Source: Proteobacteria bacterium UBA6522 | Lineage (GTDB): Bacteria > Pseudomonadota > Gammaproteobacteria > Steroidobacterales > Rariloculaceae | DNA length: 5,438 nucleotides | Assembly: GCA_002434915.1 (NCBI GenBank) | Contig: DJLG01000075.1 | Coordinates: 1 to 5,438 of the forward strand | Reading direction: 5' to 3' | Shown here: one piece after another, positions 1 through 5,438 of the stretch | Position numbering within the stretch: position 1 is the first letter of the stretch | Layout: the number at the start of each line of letters is the position of its first letter | Position numbers and translations under genes: made by a program | The notes under the pieces: model-generated | The model's database searches: none | The model's input: only the letters and a program-made list of their open reading frames with translations | What the model was told of the DNA's origin: nothing

Positions 1-623
1 GAGACAGAAACTGTACTTTGCAGGTCTTGTTTTGGTAATCGTAAACTCTCTAACCTACCAGAACGGTTTAAAATAATTCGATCAGAATAAATCGAGTGTA
101 GCTGCGCTCCATCTCCAGCTTCTATAGCATCCATTATAGTGTAGGTTTTTTCGTCACCTGACCCATTAGCAATAATTGCTGCTCCTCGTTTGCTATCAAG
201 CGGGTCAGCAGCTACTCCCTTAAGTTGAAGACTGAGGGAAGTATCAGGAACATCTAAAAAGCTTTCTGTTGTGGTGGAAAGTCTTCCTTGAATAGAGGCC
301 TCAAACTCCTCAGTAGTTATACCAAACAAATGCCTTTCAATAATCTGATCCATATCTACTGTATTTTGAGTTTGTGTGGAAGATGATGTTGATATGGACG
401 GTAATTTTACCAAGGGTTCAGATATATTGGGGTCCTCAATAGTAAGAACTACCCATGTAAGTTGCGCAAGTTGATAAGCTAAAAATAGGGTAAGGAAAAG
501 ATAGGCCACTTTCGGTAAGTAGCGAATAGTCATCTTCGCCCATTTTTCAGGCGGAAAATCCTTCCACTGAAGCAATCTTGTCGCGATATCCATAGGCGCG
601 TTTATAGCATTAATTTGCTGCAT
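1..623 (-). CDS. gspC: Type II secretion system protein GspC, C-terminal part cut off by the window edge
   Basis: GspC is the inner-membrane component of the type II secretion system that contacts the outer-membrane secretin GspD in the periplasm. I translated 207 codons; the frame stays open to base 1, so the C-terminus is missing. Residues 1-36 are a cytoplasmic tail, 37-60 form one hydrophobic membrane segment (YLFLTLFLAYQLAQL at 41-55), and 61-95 are a Ser/Thr-rich periplasmic linker. The family motif HLFG is at 98-101. Residues 129-197 match the homology-region (HR) domain: LSLQLKGVAA at 130-139, AAIIANG, then LHSIYSDRIILNRSGRLESL at 175-194. The usual C-terminal PDZ or coiled-coil part would lie to the left. 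The ATG at 621-623 is the first possible start, because the frame upstream has no ATG, GTG or TTG before a stop near 699-701; ATG at 591-593 is an alternative. Neither has a good Shine-Dalgarno sequence. It is divergent from clpS. The family is firm from the motif set; gspD would be expected next to the left. Confidence 0.9.
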   Translation of the reverse strand, partial: MQQINAINAPMDIATRLLQWKDFPPEKWAKMTIRYLPKVAYLFLTLFLAYQLAQLTWVVLTIEDPNISEPLVKLPSISTSSSTQTQNTVDMDQIIERHLFGITTEEFEASIQGRLSTTTESFLDVPDTSLSLQLKGVAADPLDSKRGAAIIANGSGDEKTYTIMDAIEAGDGAQLHSIYSDRIILNRSGRLESLRLPKQDLQSTVSV

Positions 624-688
624 TTGGACTATTTTTAGGTATGGTAAAGCGTATGGACAAGTAAAAACAGGATGTTTTGAACTGAATT

Positions 689-704
689 TTTTGATTTTTC
701 AAAA
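689..704. repeat. Short A/T inverted repeat in the divergent promoter region
   Basis: TTTTGA and TCAAAA form a perfect 6-bp inverted repeat around a TTTT spacer, overlapping the -35 hexamer of the first clpS promoter candidate. It could be an operator half-site pair, but simple A/T palindromes are common by chance in such DNA. It has too little G+C to be a terminator. Confidence 0.3.
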
Positions 705-719
705 TATTTAGCTTATAGG
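691..719 (+). promoter_or_regulatory. Candidate sigma-70 promoter for clpS-clpA
   Basis: TTGATT (691-696) and TATAGG (714-719) are separated by the ideal 17 bp; each matches its consensus at four of six positions. Transcription would begin near 726 and give a 5' leader of about 54 bases before the clpS ATG. It is the best-spaced candidate upstream of clpS, but it is read by eye only. Confidence 0.4.
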
Positions 720-744
720 CATAACCTTACCCTTTTATGGTGAC

Positions 745-772
745 TTTAAATCTTCTGATTAGGCCCGATAAT
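745..772 (+). promoter_or_regulatory. Second candidate clpS promoter, very close to the start codon
   Basis: TTTAAA (745-750) and GATAAT (767-772; five of six matches to TATAAT) are 16 bp apart. If used, the transcript would start at about 779-780, on or next to the clpS ATG, giving a leaderless or nearly leaderless message. The -35 match is weak, so this is a tentative alternative to the upstream promoter. Confidence 0.25.
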
Positions 773-779
773 ATGGGGT

Positions 780-1109
780 ATGTCAGAAGAGCAATTTGAA
801 CAAGAGATGGGTGGTGATCATGGTCTGGCCGTGGAGGAAGCTCGTCCAAAATTAAAAAAACCACCAAAGTATCAAGTGATTTTGTTAAACGATGATTACA
901 CACCGATGGATTTTGTAGTCCAAATTCTTCAGAAAATTTTCTCTATGGATCGATCAAGTGCCACTAGAATCATGTTACAGATTCATACTGAGGGTAAAGG
1001 TATCTGTGGTATATATACCTATGAGGTGGCTGAGACTAAGGTTGCGCAGGTCACTGGTTTAGCCCAGCAACACCAACATCCGTTGTTGTGCACGATGGAA
1101 GAAAATTAA
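780..1109 (+). CDS. clpS: ATP-dependent Clp protease adaptor ClpS (N-degron recognition protein)
   Basis: ClpS binds proteins with N-terminal Leu, Phe, Tyr or Trp in the cytoplasm and delivers them to the ClpA N-domain for degradation by ClpAP. It also limits other ClpA substrates. The protein has 109 residues, near the E. coli length of 106. An acidic, variable N-terminal arm (1-28), needed in the family for delivery, precedes the folded core that begins at PPKYQV. The substrate pocket is intact: NDDYTPM at 37-43 (Asn37, Asp38, Asp39, gatekeeper Met43), MLQIH at 65-69 with His69, and AETKV at 84-88. The C-terminal HPLLCT signature is at 100-105. The ATG at 780 is the only start after the in-frame stop at 756-758. 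Its upstream GGGG (775-778) is just one base away, too close for an ideal ribosome site. An internal ATG at 807 would remove nine residues and has no better site. The stop overlaps the clpA start, so the two are co-translated. Confidence 0.97.
   Translation: MSEEQFEQEMGGDHGLAVEEARPKLKKPPKYQVILLNDDYTPMDFVVQILQKIFSMDRSSATRIMLQIHTEGKGICGIYTYEVAETKVAQVTGLAQQHQHPLLCTMEEN
1097..1101 (+). promoter_or_regulatory. Ribosome binding site that fixes the clpA start
   Basis: GGAAG inside the end of clpS lies 7 bases before the ATG at 1109-1111, an ideal spacing. No such site precedes the in-frame GTG at 1088. This supports the shorter ClpA start and translation coupled to clpS. Confidence 0.7.
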
Positions 1110-3409
1110 TGTTATCAAACGAGCTTGAGTACTGTTTAAATGAAGCTTTTCAGAGAGCTCGTGATGATTTGCATGAGTTCATTACAGTCGAACACTTATT
1201 ATTAGCTCTTTTAGATACGCCTCAAGTTACGAATAGTCTTAAAGCTTGTGGGACAGATATCAAACGATTAAGCAATGATCTTAATGAATTTATTGATGAA
1301 TCCACACCAAGACTTCATGAAGAGGATGAAGATGTCGATGTACAACCAACGTTAGGGTTTCAACGAGTATTGCAAAGAGCGGTATTTCATGTTCAATCAA
1401 GTGGTAAGAAAGAAGTAACACCACTGAATGTTCTAGTAGCTGTTTTTAGTGAAAAGCAGGCACAAGCGGTTTATTTTCTAAACTTGCAGGATGTGGCGCG
1501 ACTTGATGTGGTGAATTATATCTCTCATGGTCATTCTAATTCCCAGGATGGCATTTCTGAAACATTAGAATCAGAAGGTGAGCTTGAGGGTGAGCAGGGC
1601 ACTAGGGAAGGTAATGCTCTAGAGAAGTTTACTGTGAATCTCAATATTCAGGCTAAAGATGGGAGAATAGATCCTCTCATAGGTCGTGGATCAGAAGTTC
1701 AGCGTACCGTTCAAATTCTTTGTCGTCGTCGAAAAAATAATCCTCTTTATGTAGGAGATGCTGGTGTTGGTAAGACTGCTATTGCTGAAGGTTTAGCTAG
1801 GTTAATTGTAGAAAAAAATGTTCCTGAGGTTCTGCGAGAAAGTACGATCTATGCACTTGATATGGGTTCATTAATTGCTGGAACAAAATACCGTGGAGAT
1901 TTTGAGAAGCGATTAAAGAACGTAATGAATGAGCTTAAAAAGCAGCGGAATGCAATTCTTTTTATAGATGAAATACACACAGTTATAGGAGCTGGCGCAA
2001 CATCTGGTGGGGTAATGGATGCTTCTAATTTGATTAAACCGGCACTTGCAAATGGAGATATTCGTTGTATTGGTTCAACTACATATGCGGAGTTTCGAGG
2101 GATTTTTGAAAAAGATCACGCATTAGCTCGTAGGTTTCAGAAAATTGATATTGTTGAACCTAGTCTAGAAGAGACTGTGGAGATTCTCCATGGAATTAAA
2201 GATCGTTTTGAAGAACATCATGATGTTCGTTATGAAGACGATGCTCTTCAAGCTGCAGCTGAATTGTCAGACAGGCACATAAATGATCGTCAGTTGCCAG
2301 ATAAAGCTATAGATGTCATCGATGAGGCAGGAGCGAGTAGGAGATTAGAACCCGAATCTGAGAAAAATCGAATTATTGATGTTGAGCTGATACAAGATAT
2401 TGTATCTAGGATAGCGCGTATACCACCTAAAACCGTTTCAGCATCAGATAGAGATGTGCTCGGTTATCTCGAACGTGACCTCAAGCTTGTGATTTTTGGT
2501 CAAGATCGTGCTATTGGAGCTTTAACTTCTGCAATCAAGATGTCCCGATCTGGTCTGGGTGATGAACAAAGACCAGTAGGTTCATTTCTGTTTTCTGGGC
2601 CAACTGGCGTTGGAAAAACAGAGGTAACCCGCCAACTTGCTTTAACAATGGGCGTTGAACTTGTTCGATTTGATATGTCGGAATATATGGAAAGGCATAC
2701 TGTATCAAGGCTTATTGGTGCTCCACCTGGTTATGTTGGTTTTGATCAGGGTGGCCTGATGACAGAGGCCGTTACTAAGACACCACATTGTGTGTTATTG
2801 CTTGACGAGATAGAAAAAGCCCATCCTGAGGTCTTCAATCTGCTTCTTCAGGTCATGGATCATGGTGTTTTAACAGATAATAATGGTAGAAAAGCAGATT
2901 TTCGCAATGTGATTCTAGTGATGACAACGAATGCCGGAGCACAGGAAACTAGCCGTGCTTCCGTAGGATTCACACTTCAAGATCATTCTAGTGATGCATT
3001 TGCAGTTATCAAAAAACTTTTCTCGCCAGAGTTCCGTAACCGCCTTGATGCAATTATTCAATTTGATGAGCTTGATGAGCGGTCTATTATTCGTGTGGTA
3101 GATAAATTGATTGTAGAGTTAGAAGCACAATTGGACAAAAAAAATGTGACAATTGAGCTTGAACAGACAGCTAGGTCATGGATTGCGGAGCGAGGGTATG
3201 ATCAAAAAATGGGCGCCAGACCTATGGCCCGCGTAATACAGGATCACATCAAGCGGCCGTTGGCAGAAGAATTGTTGTTTGGCGAACTTGTTAATGGAGG
3301 CCATGTTCGTATTGGTCTTAATCCAAACAATAATGAACTCAACCTAATAGTGGAGCCATTAACAGATAAAGTGGAACATATATCTGAGATGGAAGAAAAG
3401 TTGGTCTAA
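1109..3409 (+). CDS. clpA: ATP-dependent Clp protease ATP-binding subunit ClpA
   Basis: ClpA is the hexameric AAA+ unfoldase that threads substrates into ClpP, including N-degron proteins brought by ClpS. From the ATG it has 766 residues, against 758 in E. coli. Order: Clp N-domain repeats (about 1-140), acidic flexible linker (141-170), D1, D2, C-terminal small domain. D1 shows the pore loop GTKYRGD (258-264), Walker A GDAGVGKT (216-223), Walker B ILFIDE (283-288) and the arginine finger region RRF (341-343). D2 shows Walker A GPTGVGKT (497-504), pore loop GYVG (541-544), Walker B LLLDE (563-567), Arg643 in EFRNRLD and sensor-2 GARP (702-705). All catalytic residues are intact. The ClpP-docking tripeptide is VGF at 619-621, where E. 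coli has IGL. The chosen start gives MLSNELE, matching the E. coli N-terminus; a GTG at 1088 would add seven residues inside clpS without a ribosome site. The start overlaps the clpS stop as TAATG. ClpP is not encoded here. Confidence 0.98.
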   Translation: MLSNELEYCLNEAFQRARDDLHEFITVEHLLLALLDTPQVTNSLKACGTDIKRLSNDLNEFIDESTPRLHEEDEDVDVQPTLGFQRVLQRAVFHVQSSGKKEVTPLNVLVAVFSEKQAQAVYFLNLQDVARLDVVNYISHGHSNSQDGISETLESEGELEGEQGTREGNALEKFTVNLNIQAKDGRIDPLIGRGSEVQRTVQILCRRRKNNPLYVGDAGVGKTAIAEGLARLIVEKNVPEVLRESTIYALDMGSLIAGTKYRGDFEKRLKNVMNELKKQRNAILFIDEIHTVIGAGATSGGVMDASNLIKPALANGDIRCIGSTTYAEFRGIFEKDHALARRFQKIDIVEPSLEETVEILHGIKDRFEEHHDVRYEDDALQAAAELSDRHINDRQLPDKAIDVIDEAGASRRLEPESEKNRIIDVELIQDIVSRIARIPPKTVSASDRDVLGYLERDLKLVIFGQDRAIGALTSAIKMSRSGLGDEQRPVGSFLFSGPTGVGKTEVTRQLALTMGVELVRFDMSEYMERHTVSRLIGAPPGYVGFDQGGLMTEAVTKTPHCVLLLDEIEKAHPEVFNLLLQVMDHGVLTDNNGRKADFRNVILVMTTNAGAQETSRASVGFTLQDHSSDAFAVIKKLFSPEFRNRLDAIIQFDELDERSIIRVVDKLIVELEAQLDKKNVTIELEQTARSWIAERGYDQKMGARPMARVIQDHIKRPLAEELLFGELVNGGHVRIGLNPNNNELNLIVEPLTDKVEHISEMEEKLV

Positions 3410-3413
3410 TTCT

Positions 3414-3632
3414 TTATCGTGATCGATAGGTTATACGTCCTTTACTAAGATCGTAAGGCGTAAGCTCAACCGTAACCTTATCTCCCTTGAGTATTCGTAT
3501 ATAGTTTTTGCGCATTTTTCCTGAGATATGAGCAGTTACCATATGACCATTTTCTAACTCTACACGGAATGTAGTGTTTGGTAATGTTTCTGAAACGAGC
3601 CCATCCATTTGTAACGCTTCTTCTTTTGCCAT
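3414..3632 (-). CDS. infA: Translation initiation factor IF-1
   Basis: IF-1 binds the 30S ribosomal A site and works with IF-2 and IF-3 to select the initiator tRNA. The 72-residue product is one S1-like OB-fold domain of the standard length. It carries the near-invariant ETLPNT (15-20), FRVELENGH (22-30), the run from ISGKMRKNYIRIL (36-48), GDKVTVELTPYDLSKGRI (50-67) and the terminal RSR. By recall it differs from E. coli IF-1 at only about a dozen positions. The ATG at 3632 has a weak AGGG 12 bases upstream. It faces clpA tail to tail with only 4 bp between the two stop codons, so neither transcript can end in the gap. It lies 74 bp downstream of aat on the same strand, with its own candidate promoter at the aat end. 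Confidence 0.99.
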   Translation of the reverse strand: MAKEEALQMDGLVSETLPNTTFRVELENGHMVTAHISGKMRKNYIRILKGDKVTVELTPYDLSKGRITYRSR

Positions 3633-3681
3633 ATCAGCTTTTATCCCTAATCATGAATGCTGGTGAATTGTTGCATATCTC

Positions 3682-3710
3682 TTAATAAGATGCTCGCAGT
3701 TGCTTGCTAA
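3682..3710 (-). promoter_or_regulatory. Candidate sigma-70 promoter for infA, overlapping the aat stop
   Basis: Read on the minus strand, TTAGCA (3710-3705) and TATTAA (3687-3682) are 17 bp apart, each matching four of six consensus bases. The -35 hexamer contains the TAG stop of aat. Transcription would start near 3675, about 42 bases before the infA ATG. No stem followed by a T-run separates aat from infA, so read-through from aat is also possible. Confidence 0.35.
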
Positions 3711-4444
3711 CTCCTAATAGAGTTTGTATAGGATTTGTGATCTTGAGCCCATGAAAAACCATTTCCACGTGGGTTGCACAGCATTTCAAGCTTTTCAAGA
3801 AATACAGCACGAGGGAGTGTAGTAGCTCCAAGTGACTGTAAATGTTTTGACCAGACCTGACAATCAATGAGTTCAAAGTTTCTAGATATAAGGTAATTTA
3901 ATGCATTAACGAAAAGTATTTTTGAGGCATTATTAATTCGAGTAAACATTGATTCTCCGAAGAATACTCGTCCAATAGCAATACCATATATTCCGGCTGC
4001 TAAATTTCCATTTTGCCAAGCCTCGAAAGAATGAGCCCACCCAAGTCTATGAAGTTTTAAATAGGCCTCAATCATTTCATCAGAAATCCAAGTACCCCCT
4101 GAATTTTTGCGTGAGGCTGCACAACCTTTGATAACCTTAAGGAATGTTGTATCAGCGGTAATTTTTAGGGAAGACTGCCGTATATTGCGAGCAAGTCTGC
4201 GTGATATATGGAGATTCTCAGGCAGTAGGATAGTACGAGGATCTGGAGACCACCAGAGAATTGGATCTGGTTTTTCATACCATGGAAAAATGCCTTTTGG
4301 ATATGCAGCTAATATTCTTTGTGGGCTTAGATCTCCACCAATAGCGAGCAAACCATCTATTGCTTGATGCGGGTGTGGGAATACATCTGGTGGAGATTCT
4401 TCGGGTAACAAGGTAATCACAGTTGCCTGATTATCTATGATCAT
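3707..4444 (-). CDS. aat: Leucyl/phenylalanyl-tRNA--protein transferase
   Basis: Aat moves Leu or Phe from its aminoacyl-tRNA to the N-terminal Arg or Lys of a protein, making a primary destabilising residue that ClpS recognises. The product is 245 residues (E. coli 234). Family blocks in order are GLLAIGGDLSP (31-41), GIFPWYE (51-57), DPILWWSPDPR (60-70), LHISRRL (78-84), GTWI (117-120), AYLKLHRLGWAHSFE (127-141), GIYGIAIGRVFFGESMF (151-167), ASK (173-175) and LIDCQ (192-196). Residues aligning with known E. coli active-site positions are present: Trp119 (W111), Tyr128 (Y120), Glu164 (E156) and Gln196 (Q188). The first 25 residues and the last 25 are variable. The ATG at 4444 overlaps the stop of the upstream DUF482 gene as ATGA and has only a weak AG-rich site, so translation probably depends on coupling. 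No arginyl/leucyl-transferase gene (ate/bpt) follows before infA, unlike in pseudomonads as I recall. Confidence 0.97.
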   Translation of the reverse strand: MIIDNQATVITLLPEESPPDVFPHPHQAIDGLLAIGGDLSPQRILAAYPKGIFPWYEKPDPILWWSPDPRTILLPENLHISRRLARNIRQSSLKITADTTFLKVIKGCAASRKNSGGTWISDEMIEAYLKLHRLGWAHSFEAWQNGNLAAGIYGIAIGRVFFGESMFTRINNASKILFVNALNYLISRNFELIDCQVWSKHLQSLGATTLPRAVFLEKLEMLCNPRGNGFSWAQDHKSYTNSIRS

Positions 4445-5438
4445 AATGAATTCTGCTTCTTAGGCTCTATTGACCTTTGATTGTTGCGATAAGGTACATG
4501 TTCCATTAGCTCTTTTATATATTCATTGATATGTGCTTCCTCTCGATTAACAAACTGTGCAATTGCCTTTTCAAATAATGGATCATTAATCCAATGATTC
4601 GACCATGTTTCTATTGGTGTGAATCCACGGCTAAGTTTGTGTTCACCCTGGGTTCCGGGTTCAAATCGATTAATACCTTTTCTAATGCAGTACTCAATGC
4701 CTTGGTAGTAGCAAGTTTCAAAGTGAAGGCTATGGAAGTCTGCAAGACTGCCCCAATAACGGCCATACAGAGTGTTTTGGTTTTGAAAGCAAATAGCGGT
4801 TGCTATAGCCTGATTTTCAAATCTTGCGAGAATAATCAAAATACTCTCCGGCATAGTTTGAGCTATTTCCTTAAAAAATTTTCTATTTAAATAGGGAGCG
4901 CGACCACGTCGTGTAAAATTAAGAGAGTAGTAATCAAAAATGGCTTCCCAGTCTTCTTCGCTAACCTGGTCACCTAAGAGATGTTCAAAACGTATTCCTG
5001 ATTCATAAATTCTTCGTCTCTCACGCCGTACTTTTTTTCGTTTAACAGAAACAAACCCTTTGAGAAAATCATCAAAGTCATTGTATTCGCGATTATGCCA
5101 ATGGAACTGACAATTTTTTCTTTGTAGTAGTCCTTTACCAGATAAGAAATGTCTTTCTGTATCTGAAGGAAACAGGATATGCAGTGATGAGGCATTAATT
5201 TCTTCAGCTATTTGTTTTGCTTTTTTTAAGAGCATAGGTGCTATTAATTGGAAATCATTACTATTTTTGACAAGAATTCTTTTGCCAGTTGCGGGAGTAA
5301 AAGGAACAGCAGATATAAGTTTTGGATAGTAAGAGATCCCAGCTTGTTCATAAGCATTAGCCCAGCTCCAATCAAATACGAATTCTCCTTGAGAGTCATA
5401 CTTTATATATAGAGGTAGGGCTCCCAGTAACTCACTAT
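4441..5438 (-). CDS. FemAB-like/DUF482 (COG3146) predicted N-acyltransferase, N-terminus outside the window
   Basis: This belongs to a GNAT-fold family related to FemAB aminoacyl-tRNA-dependent transferases; its substrate is not established. The frame is open from the right edge to the TGA at 4441-4443, giving 331 complete codons without a start. A Met codon at 5233-5235 could be taken as the start, but the 67 codons before it encode clear family sequence: ALPLYIKYDSQGEFVFDW at 6-23, then YYPKLISAVPFTPATGKR at 36-53 (numbered from the window edge). About 40-60 N-terminal residues are probably missing, judging by the usual length of about 370-400. Other family blocks are a strongly basic stretch KRKKVRRERRR at 132-142, TRRGRAPYLNRKFF at 175-188, LYGRYWG at 223-229, FETCYYQGIEYCI at 239-251 and FEPGTQGEHKLSRGF at 258-272. 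No membrane segment or signal peptide is visible. It overlaps aat by four bases (ATGA), so the two are co-transcribed and probably translationally coupled. Confidence 0.9.
   Translation of the reverse strand, partial: SELLGALPLYIKYDSQGEFVFDWSWANAYEQAGISYYPKLISAVPFTPATGKRILVKNSNDFQLIAPMLLKKAKQIAEEINASSLHILFPSDTERHFLSGKGLLQRKNCQFHWHNREYNDFDDFLKGFVSVKRKKVRRERRRIYESGIRFEHLLGDQVSEEDWEAIFDYYSLNFTRRGRAPYLNRKFFKEIAQTMPESILIILARFENQAIATAICFQNQNTLYGRYWGSLADFHSLHFETCYYQGIEYCIRKGINRFEPGTQGEHKLSRGFTPIETWSNHWINDPLFEKAIAQFVNREEAHINEYIKELMEHVPYRNNQRSIEPKKQNSL

Larger units (their letters stand above)
624..779. promoter_or_regulatory. Divergent intergenic region between gspC and clpS
   Basis: This 156-bp AT-rich gap must hold the start signals for both gspC (leftward) and clpS (rightward), since both genes begin at its ends. 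It contains two weak sigma-70-like elements pointing at clpS and an A/T inverted repeat, listed separately. On the minus strand I see -10-like hexamers (TATAAG at 717-712 and TATTAT at 773-768) but no convincing -35 partner, so no gspC promoter is called. No tRNA, small ORF or cspD-like gene lies here. Confidence 0.6.

Noticed and set aside
1088..1108. GTG start for ClpA adding seven residues
   Set aside because: It has no ribosome site, lies inside clpS, and the resulting N-terminus does not match ClpA, whereas the ATG at 1109 does.
3415..3428. Dyad TATCG-TGAT-CGATA as a shared terminator of clpA and infA
   Set aside because: The stem is only 5 bp, A/T-rich, lacks a T-run, and most of it codes for the end of infA.
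3672..3692. Imperfect stem between aat and infA as an aat terminator
   Set aside because: The paired parts are short (GCAT/ATGC and CTT/AAG) with a bulge, and no T-run follows on the minus strand.
3682..3876. 64-codon frame on the minus strand
   Set aside because: It lies almost entirely within aat in another frame, has no recognisable motif, and aat is clearly the real gene.
4107..4367. 86-codon frame on the plus strand
   Set aside because: It is antisense to conserved aat sequence and has no family features.
4658..4667. GGTTCAAATC, resembling a tRNA T-arm
   Set aside because: It falls in the codons for the conserved FEPGTQGEH block of the DUF482 gene, and no acceptor or anticodon stem surrounds it.
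4594..4890. 98-codon frame on the plus strand
   Set aside because: It is antisense to the most conserved part of the DUF482 gene, and its composition looks like a by-product of that coding sequence.
4974..5195. 73-codon frame on the minus strand
   Set aside because: It is a shifted frame inside the DUF482 gene, with no motif of its own.

Overview
The window is a gene-dense stretch of a gammaproteobacterial chromosome, moderately AT-rich. The assignment rests on GspC of the type II secretion system, ClpS/ClpA and IF-1 proteins that closely resemble the E. coli ones, and the arrangement clpS-clpA facing infA-aat, which is also found in E. coli. No species can be named from the sequence alone. 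There are six genes, and two of them run off the window ends. No RNA gene, insertion sequence, CRISPR array or prophage piece was seen, and no gap longer than 156 bp lacks a gene.

Layout from left to right: (1) 1-623, minus strand, the N-terminal two-thirds or so of gspC, the inner-membrane link of a type II secretion system. (2) 624-779, a divergent intergenic region with candidate promoters for clpS. (3) 780-3409, plus strand, clpS and clpA, which overlap by one base (TAATG). (4) 3414-3632, minus strand, infA, whose stop lies 4 bp from the clpA stop. (5) 3707-4444, minus strand, aat. (6) 4441 to beyond 5438, minus strand, a FemAB-like/DUF482 (COG3146) predicted N-acyltransferase whose stop overlaps the aat start as ATGA; its N-terminus lies outside the window.

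Three of the six genes form the core of the bacterial Leu/N-degron pathway. Aat attaches Leu or Phe to proteins with N-terminal Arg or Lys. ClpS captures proteins with N-terminal Leu, Phe, Tyr or Trp and hands them to ClpA, which unfolds them into the ClpP protease (not in this window). Compared with relatives as I recall them, three items are missing here: the serW tRNA found between infA and clpA in E. coli, cspD upstream of clpS, and the arginyl/leucyl-transferase gene (ate/bpt) that sits between aat and infA in pseudomonads.

The least explained feature is the tight coupling of the DUF482 gene to aat. Aat's C-terminal domain is known to have a FemX/GNAT-like fold, so two transferases of related fold are made from adjacent, overlapping reading frames beside the N-degron machinery. 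A functional link between them is only inference. Otherwise the window looks like conserved core genome, and I did not find a clearly new multi-gene system.
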